The notes below the pieces were generated by a model that worked only from the letters and a program-made list of their open reading frames with translations, was not told the origin of the DNA and ran no database searches. Of a stretch of 64,000 bases of DNA, positions 26,837 to 36,611 are shown in pieces. Position 1 is the first letter of the stretch. Each line of letters starts with the position of its first letter. The DNA lies in NCBI RefSeq assembly GCF_025753815.1, contig NZ_JAOWRF010000211.1:23492-87491 (forward strand). The letters are read 5' to 3'. Origin of the DNA: Plectonema radiosum NIES-515. Lineage in GTDB: Bacteria > Cyanobacteriota > Cyanobacteriia > Cyanobacteriales > Nostocaceae. The position numbers and the translations under genes are program-made.

Positions 26837-29800
26837 TTAAGGTACAATTATGCCGGCATCTGGCGTTTGTGGTCTGGCATTCATATCTGCCAGAATATTG
26901 ACAACCATTTGCTTGACACGAATATCTGTGCGTGGCGTTGGCACAGTATCACTATCCAATCCAAATGCAAACTGGATAGAACCAGTTGAAAAGACTTTAG
27001 CACCACTAGTAGCCGTGTAGCGGACTGCGTTTGAGATGTTGAAATTGGTATTCGCAGGAAGGGTTTGTTGGTTGGACGGTTCATCATCGATCGCCCTTGT
27101 TTCAAAGATGACTGGCGACTGCGATAGAATAACTAACCCGCTTGGGGTAAAGCCATTGTTAACCACCGCATCCCATTCATAACCTACTAACTGACCGAGT
27201 GAGTCACCGTTGTTTAAGTTGGTATGGGCGTAGTAAGGATCTGAACTGTTGCTCACGATAAAGTCGAACCCACCGTAGAGGACGCTGCTTTTATCTCCGG
27301 TGTACAGTACCCCCAGCAATGCATTTTCAGGTCTGTTAATCTGTGCGCCACGGAACTTGTTGGTCGCATTAGCCGAATTCTGTGCTGCAAGCGGATCTAC
27401 AATCCAATCATACTTGTAGCACGCCATGATTCGGTTGCTTGTCCCTGTACTGGAGTTCTCAAGCCGCACTCGCCAGTAAGCTGTATTAGCGCAGAAAAAT
27501 CCCAAATTGACTCCAGCATCGCGAGCTTGCTCGACATTATTGCGCTCTTCTAGCGACCAGTACTCGTCATGTCCGACCGATAGAAATACTTTGTAACGCT
27601 GGAGCAACTGCGAATTAGCGTGGACATCCACATTCGTGACGTAGGAGACGTTATAACTTTGGGATTCCAACCACCGCACCATATTGTATTCCCAGCGCGT
27701 CATAGTGTTGTATTCATTAGTTCCAGCGCCATTGTAGAAGGGGCGATCGTAGGAAACCTTAAACGCTCGCTGACCAGAATCGCTGTTAAATCCATACACG
27801 CTGTAACCGCCAGTATTCGTATAAGCCAGATAATTGTTAAAGCTAGCCTGGAACAAAATATCAGCAGTGCGGCTGTCATCGCGGACGACAAACCAAATTG
27901 GGAATTGCACTCCGGTCTGGTGAGTCAGTTTGGCAATGTACAGACCACTAGTCCAGTTTGAACCTATCTGTAAGGTATAAGAGGTTGACCAGTTACATTC
28001 AACCAGACGAGTGCTAGAGTCCACAGTATAGGGTGGCTGGGTAATACCGTTGAGGGAACCACTGCTAAATATTAGCCGTCCTCCTGCACCGCCGTAATAA
28101 CCTAAACGGTAAACGTCGATGGTATACGTTCCTAGCTCTGCTAGGGAAACTTTGATATCCAGGCTACCGCCCTTATTGACGCTCGTTGCCGCCGTGTAGC
28201 CTACAATCTCATTGTAAGCGTAGTTCGTAATCTTCCAGTTGGTCGTGCCAGGGTTTTGGTTTTCTATATAAATAGCATTGGAGTTAGCAGGAGCCGCTTT
28301 GGCTGTGAAGGTGGTATTGCCTATGCCTGAGGCAGTTGCAGTCACAATCGCAGCATCATTTGGTCCACTAGGTATCGCTCCCAAGGTCAACACCGTGCTT
28401 GCTTGACCATTGGCAGCGGTTACTGCACTAGTCGGGGAAACAGAACCACCACCACTGGTGACTGCAAAGTTTACAGTGACACCTGACTGTGGATTACCAG
28501 CACCGTCTTTAACTTGTACAATCAAGGGGTTGGATAAAGCAGTTCCTACAGTACCAATTTGATTATCACCACTCACCTTGATGATGCTACTACCAACGAG
28601 GAATACAATATCGCGGAAATAGTTGCTATTTCGGTAGGAATTTGTTGGCAGAGTATTGGTAGTACCGTAAACGCCGTTGTTGCCGTCAGCTACTGAACTG
28701 AGATCCCCATTAACAATAGAGTTTGTAAGTTGATCGTAGGTGAGGGGGAAATAGCTATTGCAGTTAACGCTGACTACGTAAGTTGTGTTAGGTTCGATTG
28801 CCAATGGGGTGTTTAAAAGCTGCTGCTGCCAACCTGAGACTGTCTCATTTAAAAAATTAACAGATGCCAGATTTTGACCTGTTGATGACCAAATTTTGCC
28901 TACATGGTTTCCAGTTTCACTAGCTGCTTTCCAATAGCGAATAGCTCTAATTTGGCCTCCCTTGGCACTACGAAATTTCATCCCAAGTTCATAGGGAGCA
29001 CCATCACTAACATCAGGGATGCTTGGTGTCTGATTTGTAAAAATAGTTTGATTGTTGGTTCCCCCAGCAGGATTAGCTGTGGCTGTAAAGGAGACGCTGC
29101 CTATGCTAGATGCCGTTGCACTTACAGTATTTGTCACAGGACTTGTTGCACCAGATGCAGCCCCCAATGTGAGCACCGTGCTAGCCTGACCATTGGCATT
29201 AGTTACCGCACTAGTCGGGGAAACTGAACCACCACCAGTGGTGACTGCAAAGTTTATTGTCACTCCTGATTGGGGATTTCCAGAACCGTCATTAACTTGC
29301 ACGACCAAGGGGTTAGGCAAAGCATTTCCCGCTGTACCAGTTTGATTATCACCACTTAGTTTGGTAATTGTCGGAATATTGCTAACGGCGGCGAATACTA
29401 TGTCACGATAGTAATTGCTATTCCGGAAAGAATTGCTTGGCAAAGAATTCGGATTACCAAACACTCCATTGTTGCCGTCAGCAACTGAACTGAGATCCCC
29501 ATTGACAATAGAGTTTGCAAGTTGATTAGAACTCATGGGGAAATGGCTATTGCAGTTAACGCTAACTAAATAAGTTGTGTTAGCTTGAATATTCAGTGGG
29601 GTACTTAGAGCCTGCTCCTGCCATCCGGAAGCTGTCTCATTGGAGAAAGTAACACTTGCCAGGGGAGTGCCACCCGTTGCTGCCCAGATTTTGCCTACAT
29701 GGGTTCCAGTTTCACTAGCCGCTTTCCAATAGCGAATTGCGCTAATTTTACCTACCTTGGCACTGCGAAATTTCATGCCCAGTTCGTAGGGTACGCCATC

Positions 29801-29854
29801 GCTAACATTTTGAATACTTGGTACTTGAGTTGTAAAAATATTTTGGTTGGCCAT
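26837..29854 (-). CDS. DUF4082/Ig-like/dimethylformamidase-C-like large surface protein
   Basis: A 1005-residue modular protein. Two DUF4082 modules (about 1-155 and 268-400) share the IWxxTG and NSIVNGDLSSVADGNNGV segments. Each is followed by a bacterial Ig-like (invasin/Big-1 type) module (about 158-262 and 403-505) with GSVSPTSAVT-ANGQASTVLTLGA. The C-terminal half (about 515-1000) matches the N,N-dimethylformamidase large-subunit C-terminal-like domain (VDVHANSQLLQRYKVFLSVGHDEYWS, GVNLGFFCANTAYWRVR). No classical signal peptide or anchor is visible from the ATG at 29854, so its export route is unclear. The duplicated modules suggest internal duplication. Its role is unknown; binding or processing of surface glycans is possible. 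Confidence 0.8.
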   Translation of the reverse strand: MANQNIFTTQVPSIQNVSDGVPYELGMKFRSAKVGKISAIRYWKAASETGTHVGKIWAATGGTPLASVTFSNETASGWQEQALSTPLNIQANTTYLVSVNCNSHFPMSSNQLANSIVNGDLSSVADGNNGVFGNPNSLPSNSFRNSNYYRDIVFAAVSNIPTITKLSGDNQTGTAGNALPNPLVVQVNDGSGNPQSGVTINFAVTTGGGSVSPTSAVTNANGQASTVLTLGAASGATSPVTNTVSATASSIGSVSFTATANPAGGTNNQTIFTNQTPSIPDVSDGAPYELGMKFRSAKGGQIRAIRYWKAASETGNHVGKIWSSTGQNLASVNFLNETVSGWQQQLLNTPLAIEPNTTYVVSVNCNSYFPLTYDQLTNSIVNGDLSSVADGNNGVYGTTNTLPTNSYRNSNYFRDIVFLVGSSIIKVSGDNQIGTVGTALSNPLIVQVKDGAGNPQSGVTVNFAVTSGGGSVSPTSAVTAANGQASTVLTLGAIPSGPNDAAIVTATASGIGNTTFTAKAAPANSNAIYIENQNPGTTNWKITNYAYNEIVGYTAATSVNKGGSLDIKVSLAELGTYTIDVYRLGYYGGAGGRLIFSSGSLNGITQPPYTVDSSTRLVECNWSTSYTLQIGSNWTSGLYIAKLTHQTGVQFPIWFVVRDDSRTADILFQASFNNYLAYTNTGGYSVYGFNSDSGQRAFKVSYDRPFYNGAGTNEYNTMTRWEYNMVRWLESQSYNVSYVTNVDVHANSQLLQRYKVFLSVGHDEYWSLEERNNVEQARDAGVNLGFFCANTAYWRVRLENSSTGTSNRIMACYKYDWIVDPLAAQNSANATNKFRGAQINRPENALLGVLYTGDKSSVLYGGFDFIVSNSSDPYYAHTNLNNGDSLGQLVGYEWDAVVNNGFTPSGLVILSQSPVIFETRAIDDEPSNQQTLPANTNFNISNAVRYTATSGAKVFSTGSIQFAFGLDSDTVPTPRTDIRVKQMVVNILADMNARPQTPDAGIIVP

Positions 29855-30541
29855 GATTCTTGCCTGGGATACATTTGTGAAAAATGAAGAAAAAATCAGT
29901 TTGATAAATAGTAATTACACTAAAAATCAGCCCGTTTATGGAGTATCAAAGTCAGATGATGACTGACTTTTTCGGGTTAGAATGAGTGATGCTTTTAAAT
30001 ACTTATAATTGGAGTTGAGACTAATTTTGCCTATTAAAGCGCCAAACCTTTATGTAGACAGGCTTTCCTAATTGACAGGCATTTTATCATTCGGAATGAG
30101 AAAATGCTTACTACACAATGGTTGTAGCCTTACAAATCGAATTTAGTCTAAACTCCAGTTATAAATATGACGCGATGATCATCTGAAAAATTGTGTTTTC
30201 TAGCATTCGATAAAACTTACCCATAACTACCTAAATCTAGACTTAACTGGACAATCATTTGTTTTGGTGTTTACTTCCAGCACAGTCAAGGTGGCGATCG
30301 CCAAAAAATATGACTGTCAACAAAAAGCATATTATCAATAATGTATTGAATTTATTCTTAATAAATTCAATACATTACAAAAAGAGTGTTTAAATAAAAA
30401 ATATGGAGCTGAGATACTTTTTTGACAAACATTCTGATAATTACGCATATTCTGACTATTACTCATGCCTCGATAAGCCTTAGGATTAGAAAATACCTCC
30501 CGAAAAATATCGACTATCTCACTGATGAATTCGCTGATTCC
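29855..30541. other. Gene-free stretch with a MITE-like inverted repeat
   Basis: There is no convincing ORF in these 690 bases. The stretch at about 30001-30166 is bounded by imperfect inverted ends (tacttataattggagttgag and its counterpart ending near 30166, about 22 of 25 matching). It would fit a small non-autonomous transposon. A short hairpin (aagtcag/ctgactt) lies near 29949-29970. The region separates the 596-residue GT-C gene from the DUF4082 protein, so it must hold the promoter of the latter, but I cannot place it. Confidence 0.45.
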
Positions 30542-32332
30542 TCAATTACGAGCGTAAAGCCGAATCTCTCCCTGATCCATCGAGTCATTCACTGGAAAGG
30601 TATGCACTAACCGATGTTGTTGAGTAATCCAGCGATCAACCAGTGGATTGAATTCTGCATAGTTTTTATAGCTCCACTCCGAGAAAGAACGGGGCAAATA
30701 CACAATCAGTTCAGGTGCATTAGCTTGCATACGTTTCAGAAATTCCTGCTCTTCCTCAGCAGTTGAAAGAACTGATGGAAAAAAGATAAATTCTCGACTG
30801 GGGGAGTGAGTTGCTGTCAGAAAATTGAGGAAACTGCTTTCGGGTAACACCAGAACGGAGGAAGCACCATCCTTTTTGATCGCGCTGATAGTTTCTTGGA
30901 ATGCGTGTGAAAGGGAAGGATATTTAGTATAGAAAGTTCCATAAGATGAATTGACTTCGTAGCGGTACTGACTTAACTCGTGTAGTTGCAGACCACCAGC
31001 GATTAGCAGACAAATCAGCAAGTAACGCCCAATGACTTTACCACTCTGCTGAACTATCTGGTAAAGCAGTGTGAAAAATAGCAGGATTACTGATGGGGCA
31101 TATAGTCCATAGGCAAAGATGCGAAATCCCCAACGGGCATTAAGCAACAATGAGAAAACTAGCAATGCCCACAGAAGTGGTGCATTTTTATCTTGGGGTA
31201 ATCGGGGCTGCCTGAAGGTGAACCATCCGACGAAAACTGGCAGTGACCAAGACAAATCCGCTAGAGGCTGGTAAATAGACTCGAGAGAATAGTACTTGAG
31301 CACTGACGATTTTAGCCCGGTTAGTCCCAAAAGGGAGAAACCGACACTTACAGATGCTTCGGTTAAGCTCATAAACCATCTAGAACTCTTGACCCATGTG
31401 AGCTTTGAGATCAAGTGAGCGGCTATTACTGATGCCAAAACGATCGCAGAACTAAAAAAGAAAGCCTTGAAGGGACTATACCAAGCAGAAAAAGTTTTGG
31501 CTGGTGAATTCTGAAAAATAGTACTTTGACTCAAAATGCTGAACTTAGGAGATGGAAATAATGATAAATAAAGCGTTTCCCAGGAAACTTGCGTCGCAAG
31601 TAAGGTAAGTGGGAGAAACGCACAGATACCTGCTACTAAGATTATGATTATACTTCGCCACACTCTGGTGCGGAGATTTTGAGGAGAGTAGAGGTTGACA
31701 CCGACTAATACACCTCCAAATGCAGCGACTCCGTACTCCTGCTTGGCAAGTCCAGCCAGTCCACAGGCGATCGCAGCTGCCACTAACCATCCTACTTGTT
31801 TACCTTTGCTACTGGTATAGTAGTCGAGGAAATTGAGAGCTAGAAAACAGAATACTATTGCATAAACTGACCCATAACTATAAGGCACGATAAAATTCAA
31901 TGGACTTGCACCTAAAGCACAGTATATCAACATACATAGGGTGCAAAGAGCTGCCCAATGCCCACTAGTAAGCCGCTTAGCTAGGCGATAAAATAGCAAG
32001 GTTGTTAACAAAGCTAAGACCAGACCTACTAAGTAAAACACTTTTAAATGGTGTCCAAATAGAAAAAGGGCTAGTGCATTGGCATAATAAGGAAGTGGAC
32101 CATAATAGGTTTGTAGATCTCGATAGAGTAATTCCCCTCTCAAAAGTCGAGCCGAAATTTCAACCTCGCGACCAAAGTCTCTGATTGGTTGGTTGAGCAT
32201 TTTGCCCCAACTAGCCCAAGCAAAAAGGGTAAACCAGCCAAGTACGGCAACTAGCCAGGGATCAAGTTGTGAAGAAACCTTCAACAAATGCTTCTTAACT
32301 TTAGAAATTTCGGACTTAGCATTATAAACCAT
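30542..32332 (-). CDS. GT-C (ArnT/PMT-like) membrane glycosyltransferase
   Basis: A 596-residue polytopic protein with about eleven to thirteen membrane segments. The first periplasmic loop carries the acidic pair DFGREVE (about 52-58), the place where GT39/GT83-type enzymes bind metal and the polyprenyl-phosphate sugar. RDLQTYYGPLPYYANAL is also typical of such proteins. The C-terminal 120 residues form a soluble periplasmic domain with EEEQEFLKRMQANAPELIVYLPRSFSEW. It would transfer a sugar from undecaprenyl phosphate to a glycan or lipid outside the inner membrane. Its probable partners are the DPM-like GT2 and the SMR pair in this locus. Confidence 0.8.
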   Translation of the reverse strand: MVYNAKSEISKVKKHLLKVSSQLDPWLVAVLGWFTLFAWASWGKMLNQPIRDFGREVEISARLLRGELLYRDLQTYYGPLPYYANALALFLFGHHLKVFYLVGLVLALLTTLLFYRLAKRLTSGHWAALCTLCMLIYCALGASPLNFIVPYSYGSVYAIVFCFLALNFLDYYTSSKGKQVGWLVAAAIACGLAGLAKQEYGVAAFGGVLVGVNLYSPQNLRTRVWRSIIIILVAGICAFLPLTLLATQVSWETLYLSLFPSPKFSILSQSTIFQNSPAKTFSAWYSPFKAFFFSSAIVLASVIAAHLISKLTWVKSSRWFMSLTEASVSVGFSLLGLTGLKSSVLKYYSLESIYQPLADLSWSLPVFVGWFTFRQPRLPQDKNAPLLWALLVFSLLLNARWGFRIFAYGLYAPSVILLFFTLLYQIVQQSGKVIGRYLLICLLIAGGLQLHELSQYRYEVNSSYGTFYTKYPSLSHAFQETISAIKKDGASSVLVLPESSFLNFLTATHSPSREFIFFPSVLSTAEEEQEFLKRMQANAPELIVYLPRSFSEWSYKNYAEFNPLVDRWITQQHRLVHTFPVNDSMDQGEIRLYARN

Positions 32333-32488
32333 TGTGCGACAATATTCGGATTTTTAAGTCAGATTAATTCGCTCCGAACAATTCACTCGAAGCATTTATT
32401 TTTGCTTTTACTCTTCAACAAGTGTTTCTCGAATGATAAATTTTTTATATTTTAAATCGATTCAGTAATTACAGTTTTGATTGAGTCG

Positions 32489-32521
32489 AAGTTGGGGTGG
32501 CGTGTCGCGCCACCCCAACTT
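32489..32521. other. Strong GC-rich hairpin between two minus-strand genes
   Basis: A 14-bp perfect stem (aagttggggtggcg/cgccaccccaactt) with a 5-base loop stands about 110 bases past the stop of the gene at 32631. No T run follows on either strand, so it is either a stabilising 3' structure or a copy of an intergenic palindromic repeat. The core gggtggc/gccaccc is shared with the hairpin at 26801-26822. Confidence 0.6.
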
Positions 32522-32630
32522 GAGAGTGCGCGATCGCCTAAATTGATGATGAAGATACGCCCCGAATTTGATAACCCAAGTTGCGGGTTATTATCCCAAT
32601 AAAGTGAAATTTCCGGCTACAACTAAACAG

Positions 32631-33743
32631 CTAGCAAGAGTGGTTGTCCTCACCACTTGGGTCAAGAATGTATATACCACTGGTCCCATTCTCGAATTGA
32701 GCATAGAAAACAAATTTGCCAGTATTGTTCAACCCCTTTTTCGAGAAGAAAAGGTTTTTCACATTGGAACCACAGAGATTATCACCCACAGCAATCACTT
32801 TATCAGCAACTGGGTCTGACCCCTTGAAAATGCCAACTGTACCATCATCTAAAATAGCCTTGAAAGCAACTTGACCTGCGTCGTTGATTGCGGGATTTTC
32901 AAAAAAGTCAAATGGACCCCTATTATCAACAATTTTAGTAGGACTATTCCCAGCGCTAACAGTATAAATGCCCTCCCCTGCAAGCCCCTTTAGAACTCCA
33001 TGAAAAGCAATACTGCCTGAGTTGTTCATGACGGGAGGGTACAAAAAGCTAAAACTATCATCGCTGGAGTCAATAGTAGTGTTGGAATCAACAATGGTGG
33101 TTGTTGCCCCGTCACTATCGACGGTGAATATACCACTACCTCCCGTCTTTAAGCTAGCCGAGAAGCTAATAATGCCTAAGTCGTTGATGGAGTATCCATT
33201 AAATTGGCGATAAGCAATGTTGGTGTCAGCAATGGGAGTTGTGACTCCGACTTGATAGAGCAAAATTTTCTGAACGTTGTCTACGTTAGACAAAAAAGCT
33301 ACAGCACCATTGTTGTTTATTACTGGATCTTGATATACACCTCTAGGCTGGCTGCTCTCGGCGATAGTGGTAACTACTTCATTCTCAACAGTAAATATGC
33401 CACTACCTATGGTATTCAAGTTAGCTTGGAAGGGCAGTGTACCTGCATCGGTGATTGTAGGGGTATTTTCAAACAAACTAAAGGGGCTATTATTGTTAGC
33501 AATGTTAGTAGTGACCCCACTGCGACTGATGTAAATACCAGTAGCTTTACCTTCAACCAGGTTTGCCGAAAAGACTACAGTGTCTTGATTGTTTATTGTA
33601 GGAGAAGACCCGAAACTATTAAATAAAGGGTCATTACTGTCAGCAATTTTAGTGTAAGTGCAAGCAAAAGCCTCACTGGTAACTAGCAAGCTCAGAGAAA
33701 GACAAACTGCGGTAGCCACTGAGAACCGTTTTATTGCAATCAT
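32631..33743 (-). CDS. Secreted tandem-repeat protein (DUF7453-like)
   Basis: A 370-residue exported protein. A Sec signal peptide (KRFSVATAVCLSLSLLV) ends at ASEAFA-type residue 27. The rest consists of about seven imperfect repeats of 40-50 residues with the pattern F-ENTPTITDAGTLPFQAxL, GSGIFTV, TTIxxSNxP. The conserved core is a [I/V]NxxGxxxFxA strand, as in a group of predicted beta-propeller surface proteins. It probably acts outside the cell or in the periplasm; no enzymatic residue can be named. It stands apart from both neighbours by 120-300 bases. Confidence 0.75.
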   Translation of the reverse strand: MIAIKRFSVATAVCLSLSLLVTSEAFACTYTKIADSNDPLFNSFGSSPTINNQDTVVFSANLVEGKATGIYISRSGVTTNIANNNSPFSLFENTPTITDAGTLPFQANLNTIGSGIFTVENEVVTTIAESSQPRGVYQDPVINNNGAVAFLSNVDNVQKILLYQVGVTTPIADTNIAYRQFNGYSINDLGIISFSASLKTGGSGIFTVDSDGATTTIVDSNTTIDSSDDSFSFLYPPVMNNSGSIAFHGVLKGLAGEGIYTVSAGNSPTKIVDNRGPFDFFENPAINDAGQVAFKAILDDGTVGIFKGSDPVADKVIAVGDNLCGSNVKNLFFSKKGLNNTGKFVFYAQFENGTSGIYILDPSGEDNHSC

Positions 33744-33862
33744 GGAATTTTATTAGTATGAAAACATACAATGTTTAGGTATTTTACCTCATTCAAAAAA
33801 AATTCAGGCAGGCAGGTTAATTAAATTAATCTTAATATACAAAGTAGTTAATAACTCTTCCA

Positions 33863-35170
33863 TCAAGTTGAGCATTTATACTGATCGCTAAATTTTTGGC
33901 TAAATTCGTTAACGTGGGCGACAACTGTATTGTTATTTAAAGTGTCATTGACAAACTGTGAAGTGTTGAGAACGAAAAAATCATCGTGTTCGGTGACTAT
34001 CTTTGGTACCAAGTGGGAATAGTTTAAGACCTGTAGTGGTTGCATTTTCGTGGCACGATTAATATGTGCTGCCACGATGTCATCTGCTTTAAGTTGTGGG
34101 AACATTAAATGCAATCCCCGAAAAAATAATGAGCGCAATTCTTCGTCTGTTTGTTTTAAGAGAGGATCGTCGGAATGTACGTATTTTGGTAAGTAGGTAA
34201 GATGCAGTCCCGCTGTCTCCTGTAAAGAGACTAAATTGCTCATACCCAGAATTCCTGTAAAGGGAATACGTTGATCGGCAAGATTAACTATGTAATAAGG
34301 AACCAAAGCCTTGCGGGTAATCACTGACATACAGATTACACCGAGATATTCTACTGTAGAGTCGCCAATTTGTACCAAGCTGCGATCGGCAATTTGTTGC
34401 AGAATATTTACAGGTCCAGTAAAGATTACTTTGTCAAAATGCTCTTTTGTCTGCTTATATTCAACCCACAGTCCACCTTTTGAATCTGGTTTAACATATT
34501 TAACTGCAACACCAGTGCAAATATTACCCCCAGCAGCACAAATTAATTTTTCTAATTGGTCAAAAACAGTTTTGTAACCACCGGCTACATAACCAAGTTG
34601 TTCTTTATGTAACTTGCTATCACGAGCGGAAAACAGACGTTTAATATATGACCAAATAAAGACTGCTGAGACACGCTTATAATTCTCTCCTAGTTTGGCT
34701 AACAATAAAGGTTGCCAAAGCTTTTCGTATGTATTTTTGCCGGATATTTTTAACAGCCAATCTTCAACAGTAATTTTCTCCAACCGTTGCCAATTATTAA
34801 TTTTGGAACCATATAGCAAAGTTAAAGCTAACCGAAACTTGCCGATAATAGTTAGTGGCGGAAAGCGCAAAAATTCTATAGTATTGCTAATTGAATACAA
34901 TTTTTGGTCTATGTAACATCCTGTAAGAGTAGGACGCCAACGCAGCTTATCCCCTAAATTAATCTCCTTCAGAAAATTTATTAACTGAGTATCAGATGGG
35001 AGAATAACGTGATAAAATCGATCCCAAACGAAGGAACCGTAATCATGGTAAGTAGCAAGTCCGCCAAGTTGGTTGTTGCTTTCAAAGACGGTTACTTTAT
35101 GACCTTGCTGCGAAAGTCGGTAGGCTAATGTTAGCCCCATGATTCCGCCGCCAATAACAGCAATATTCAT
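33863..35170 (-). CDS. FAD-dependent amine-oxidase-type oxidoreductase
   Basis: A 435-residue flavoprotein. NIAVIGGGIMGLTLAYRL (2-19) is the dinucleotide loop, FESNNQLGGLATYHDYGSF (34-52) the FAD-ribose and diphosphate region, and GGYKTVFDQLEKLI a conserved mid-section. It looks like the protoporphyrinogen oxidase/UDP-galactopyranose mutase-like family often found in glycan loci, not a known desaturase. It follows the SDR epimerase gene with a 3-base gap and probably shares its transcript. The substrate is unknown; a nucleotide- or lipid-linked sugar is likely from context. Confidence 0.82.
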   Translation of the reverse strand: MNIAVIGGGIMGLTLAYRLSQQGHKVTVFESNNQLGGLATYHDYGSFVWDRFYHVILPSDTQLINFLKEINLGDKLRWRPTLTGCYIDQKLYSISNTIEFLRFPPLTIIGKFRLALTLLYGSKINNWQRLEKITVEDWLLKISGKNTYEKLWQPLLLAKLGENYKRVSAVFIWSYIKRLFSARDSKLHKEQLGYVAGGYKTVFDQLEKLICAAGGNICTGVAVKYVKPDSKGGLWVEYKQTKEHFDKVIFTGPVNILQQIADRSLVQIGDSTVEYLGVICMSVITRKALVPYYIVNLADQRIPFTGILGMSNLVSLQETAGLHLTYLPKYVHSDDPLLKQTDEELRSLFFRGLHLMFPQLKADDIVAAHINRATKMQPLQVLNYSHLVPKIVTEHDDFFVLNTSQFVNDTLNNNTVVAHVNEFSQKFSDQYKCST

Positions 35171-35173
35171 GAT

Positions 35174-36169
35174 TTAATATTTGTAGAGATTAAGACTGCG
35201 ATGCCATGCAATAGTGCGAGACAGCCCTTCTTCTAATTTCACCTCAGCTTTGACACCAAGAATTTGTTCGCAACGGGTGCTATCGGGTACACGTCTTCTC
35301 ACATCTTCGTATTTGTTACCTGTAAAAGATTCATAGGGAACAAATTTCACTTTAAGTTCTCCAGGTGTGTTACTAAGTCCCTTGATGGTTTTAGCTAAAT
35401 CGAGGATGGTTATTTCGCGATCGCTACCAATATTGAAAATTTCCCCATTAGCTTCGGGTTTAATCGTCGCAGCGTAAATACCTGCTACAGTGTCGCTCAC
35501 ATAAGTAAAACTCCGGGTTTGCAATCCGTCACCATGAATGGAAATTTCACCATCGTTTAATATTTGTTCAATAAAAACTGATTGCGGTCCCCCCCACCAA
35601 GACAGGTGATGGCGCGGTCCATAAGAACCAAAAAAGCGTAGAATTACAACTGGAATATCATAGCTATCTTGATAAGCAAAAGCTAAATGTTCATCAAACA
35701 ACTTAGATACAGCATAGCTCCAACGAGCTACTTTCGATGAGCCAATAACTGAGTTATCGTCTTCGTTAAAAGGTAGTTTGGGATTACGACCATATACGTC
35801 AGAAGTTGAGGCAAGGACGCATTTACAATTCAAGTTTCGTGCTAATTCTAAAACGTTTTCTGTACCTTGGTAATTAATTTTGAGAGTATCAATTGCTTTG
35901 CCGTAACGAGGTATTTTGAAAGCGGCAAGGTGAACGATGCAATCGATATCATTTTCTAAATTTTCAAATGTGCTTTTTTCCGTGACATCTTTTTGGATAA
36001 ATTGAAATGCTTTATTGCTCAAATGTTCAGCAATATTTTCTAATTTCCCCATTGAGAGGTTATCGATCCCGATGACCTGATGACCCGATGCCAATAGCTT
36101 ATCTAGCAAGTGAGAACCAAGGAATCCAGCGACACCTGTAACTAAAATTTTGTGAGGAGCTTCAGCCAT
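35174..36169 (-). CDS. UDP-glucose 4-epimerase-like SDR
   Basis: An extended SDR of 331 residues. TGVAGFLGSHLLDKLL (11-26) is the NAD-binding loop, STSDVYG (121-127) holds the catalytic serine, and Y152-AVS-K156 is the intact YxxxK pair. RFFGSYGPRHHLSWWGGPQSV and HGDGLQTRSFTYVSDTVAGI are typical of UDP-sugar 4-epimerases and UDP-glucuronate decarboxylases. The 4-epimerase or decarboxylase reaction is not decidable here. It forms a tight pair with the FAD oxidoreductase downstream and follows the SMR genes. Confidence 0.88.
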   Translation of the reverse strand: MAEAPHKILVTGVAGFLGSHLLDKLLASGHQVIGIDNLSMGKLENIAEHLSNKAFQFIQKDVTEKSTFENLENDIDCIVHLAAFKIPRYGKAIDTLKINYQGTENVLELARNLNCKCVLASTSDVYGRNPKLPFNEDDNSVIGSSKVARWSYAVSKLFDEHLAFAYQDSYDIPVVILRFFGSYGPRHHLSWWGGPQSVFIEQILNDGEISIHGDGLQTRSFTYVSDTVAGIYAATIKPEANGEIFNIGSDREITILDLAKTIKGLSNTPGELKVKFVPYESFTGNKYEDVRRRVPDSTRCEQILGVKAEVKLEEGLSRTIAWHRSLNLYKY

Positions 36170-36218
36170 AAAAGTTTCTTTTTGTTAAATTTAAAAAAGT
36201 AAGTCTGGGCTGATTTAA

Positions 36219-36578
36219 TTATGTTTGGACAACAAGAATTACACCCGCTACAATCACAGCGATTCCTAACCATTGGCTAAACACAACATTTTCACGCAGA
36301 AAACGATGAGAAGCCAACGGTACGAGAGCAAATGTTAATCCTAGCGCTGGAAATGCCTGACTCAGAGGAATTGTCCGCAATACAATCAGCCACAATACGG
36401 TAACAACTACATAAGAGATAAACCAAATCCAAAAATAAGGAGAAAATAACAAGTCTCGAACTGAATTGCTTGTTTCCTTAGCGGAACTAGAACTTTGAAA
36501 TGCATACTTTAGCGAAAGTTGCCCTGCTGTACCCAGCACGACTATAAGTAATAAAATCAGCCAAGGAATTATATTCAT
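36219..36578 (-). CDS. SMR/EamA-type small membrane protein (ArnF-like half)
   Basis: A 119-residue protein with four predicted membrane helices (about 5-22, 47-66, 72-92, 99-117) and the family end NVVFSQWLGIAVIVAGVILVV. Its size and motif match half-EamA transporters such as ArnE/ArnF, which flip undecaprenyl-phosphate aminoarabinose as a heterodimer. It sits 33 bases after a second such gene, which supports a heterodimeric flippase. The lipid-linked sugar is unknown. Confidence 0.85.
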   Translation of the reverse strand: MNIIPWLILLLIVVLGTAGQLSLKYAFQSSSSAKETSNSVRDLLFSPYFWIWFISYVVVTVLWLIVLRTIPLSQAFPALGLTFALVPLASHRFLRENVVFSQWLGIAVIVAGVILVVQT

Positions 36579-36611
36579 AAATGAATACCTTTCGTGTAAG
36601 TTATTGTAACT

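Noticed and set aside
27620..27961. A 113-residue plus-strand frame
   Set aside because: It is antisense to the DMF-like domain of the 1005-residue protein.
33204..33626. A 140-residue plus-strand frame
   Set aside because: It is antisense to the secreted repeat protein, which has a signal peptide and regular repeats; the plus-strand translation has no recognisable features.
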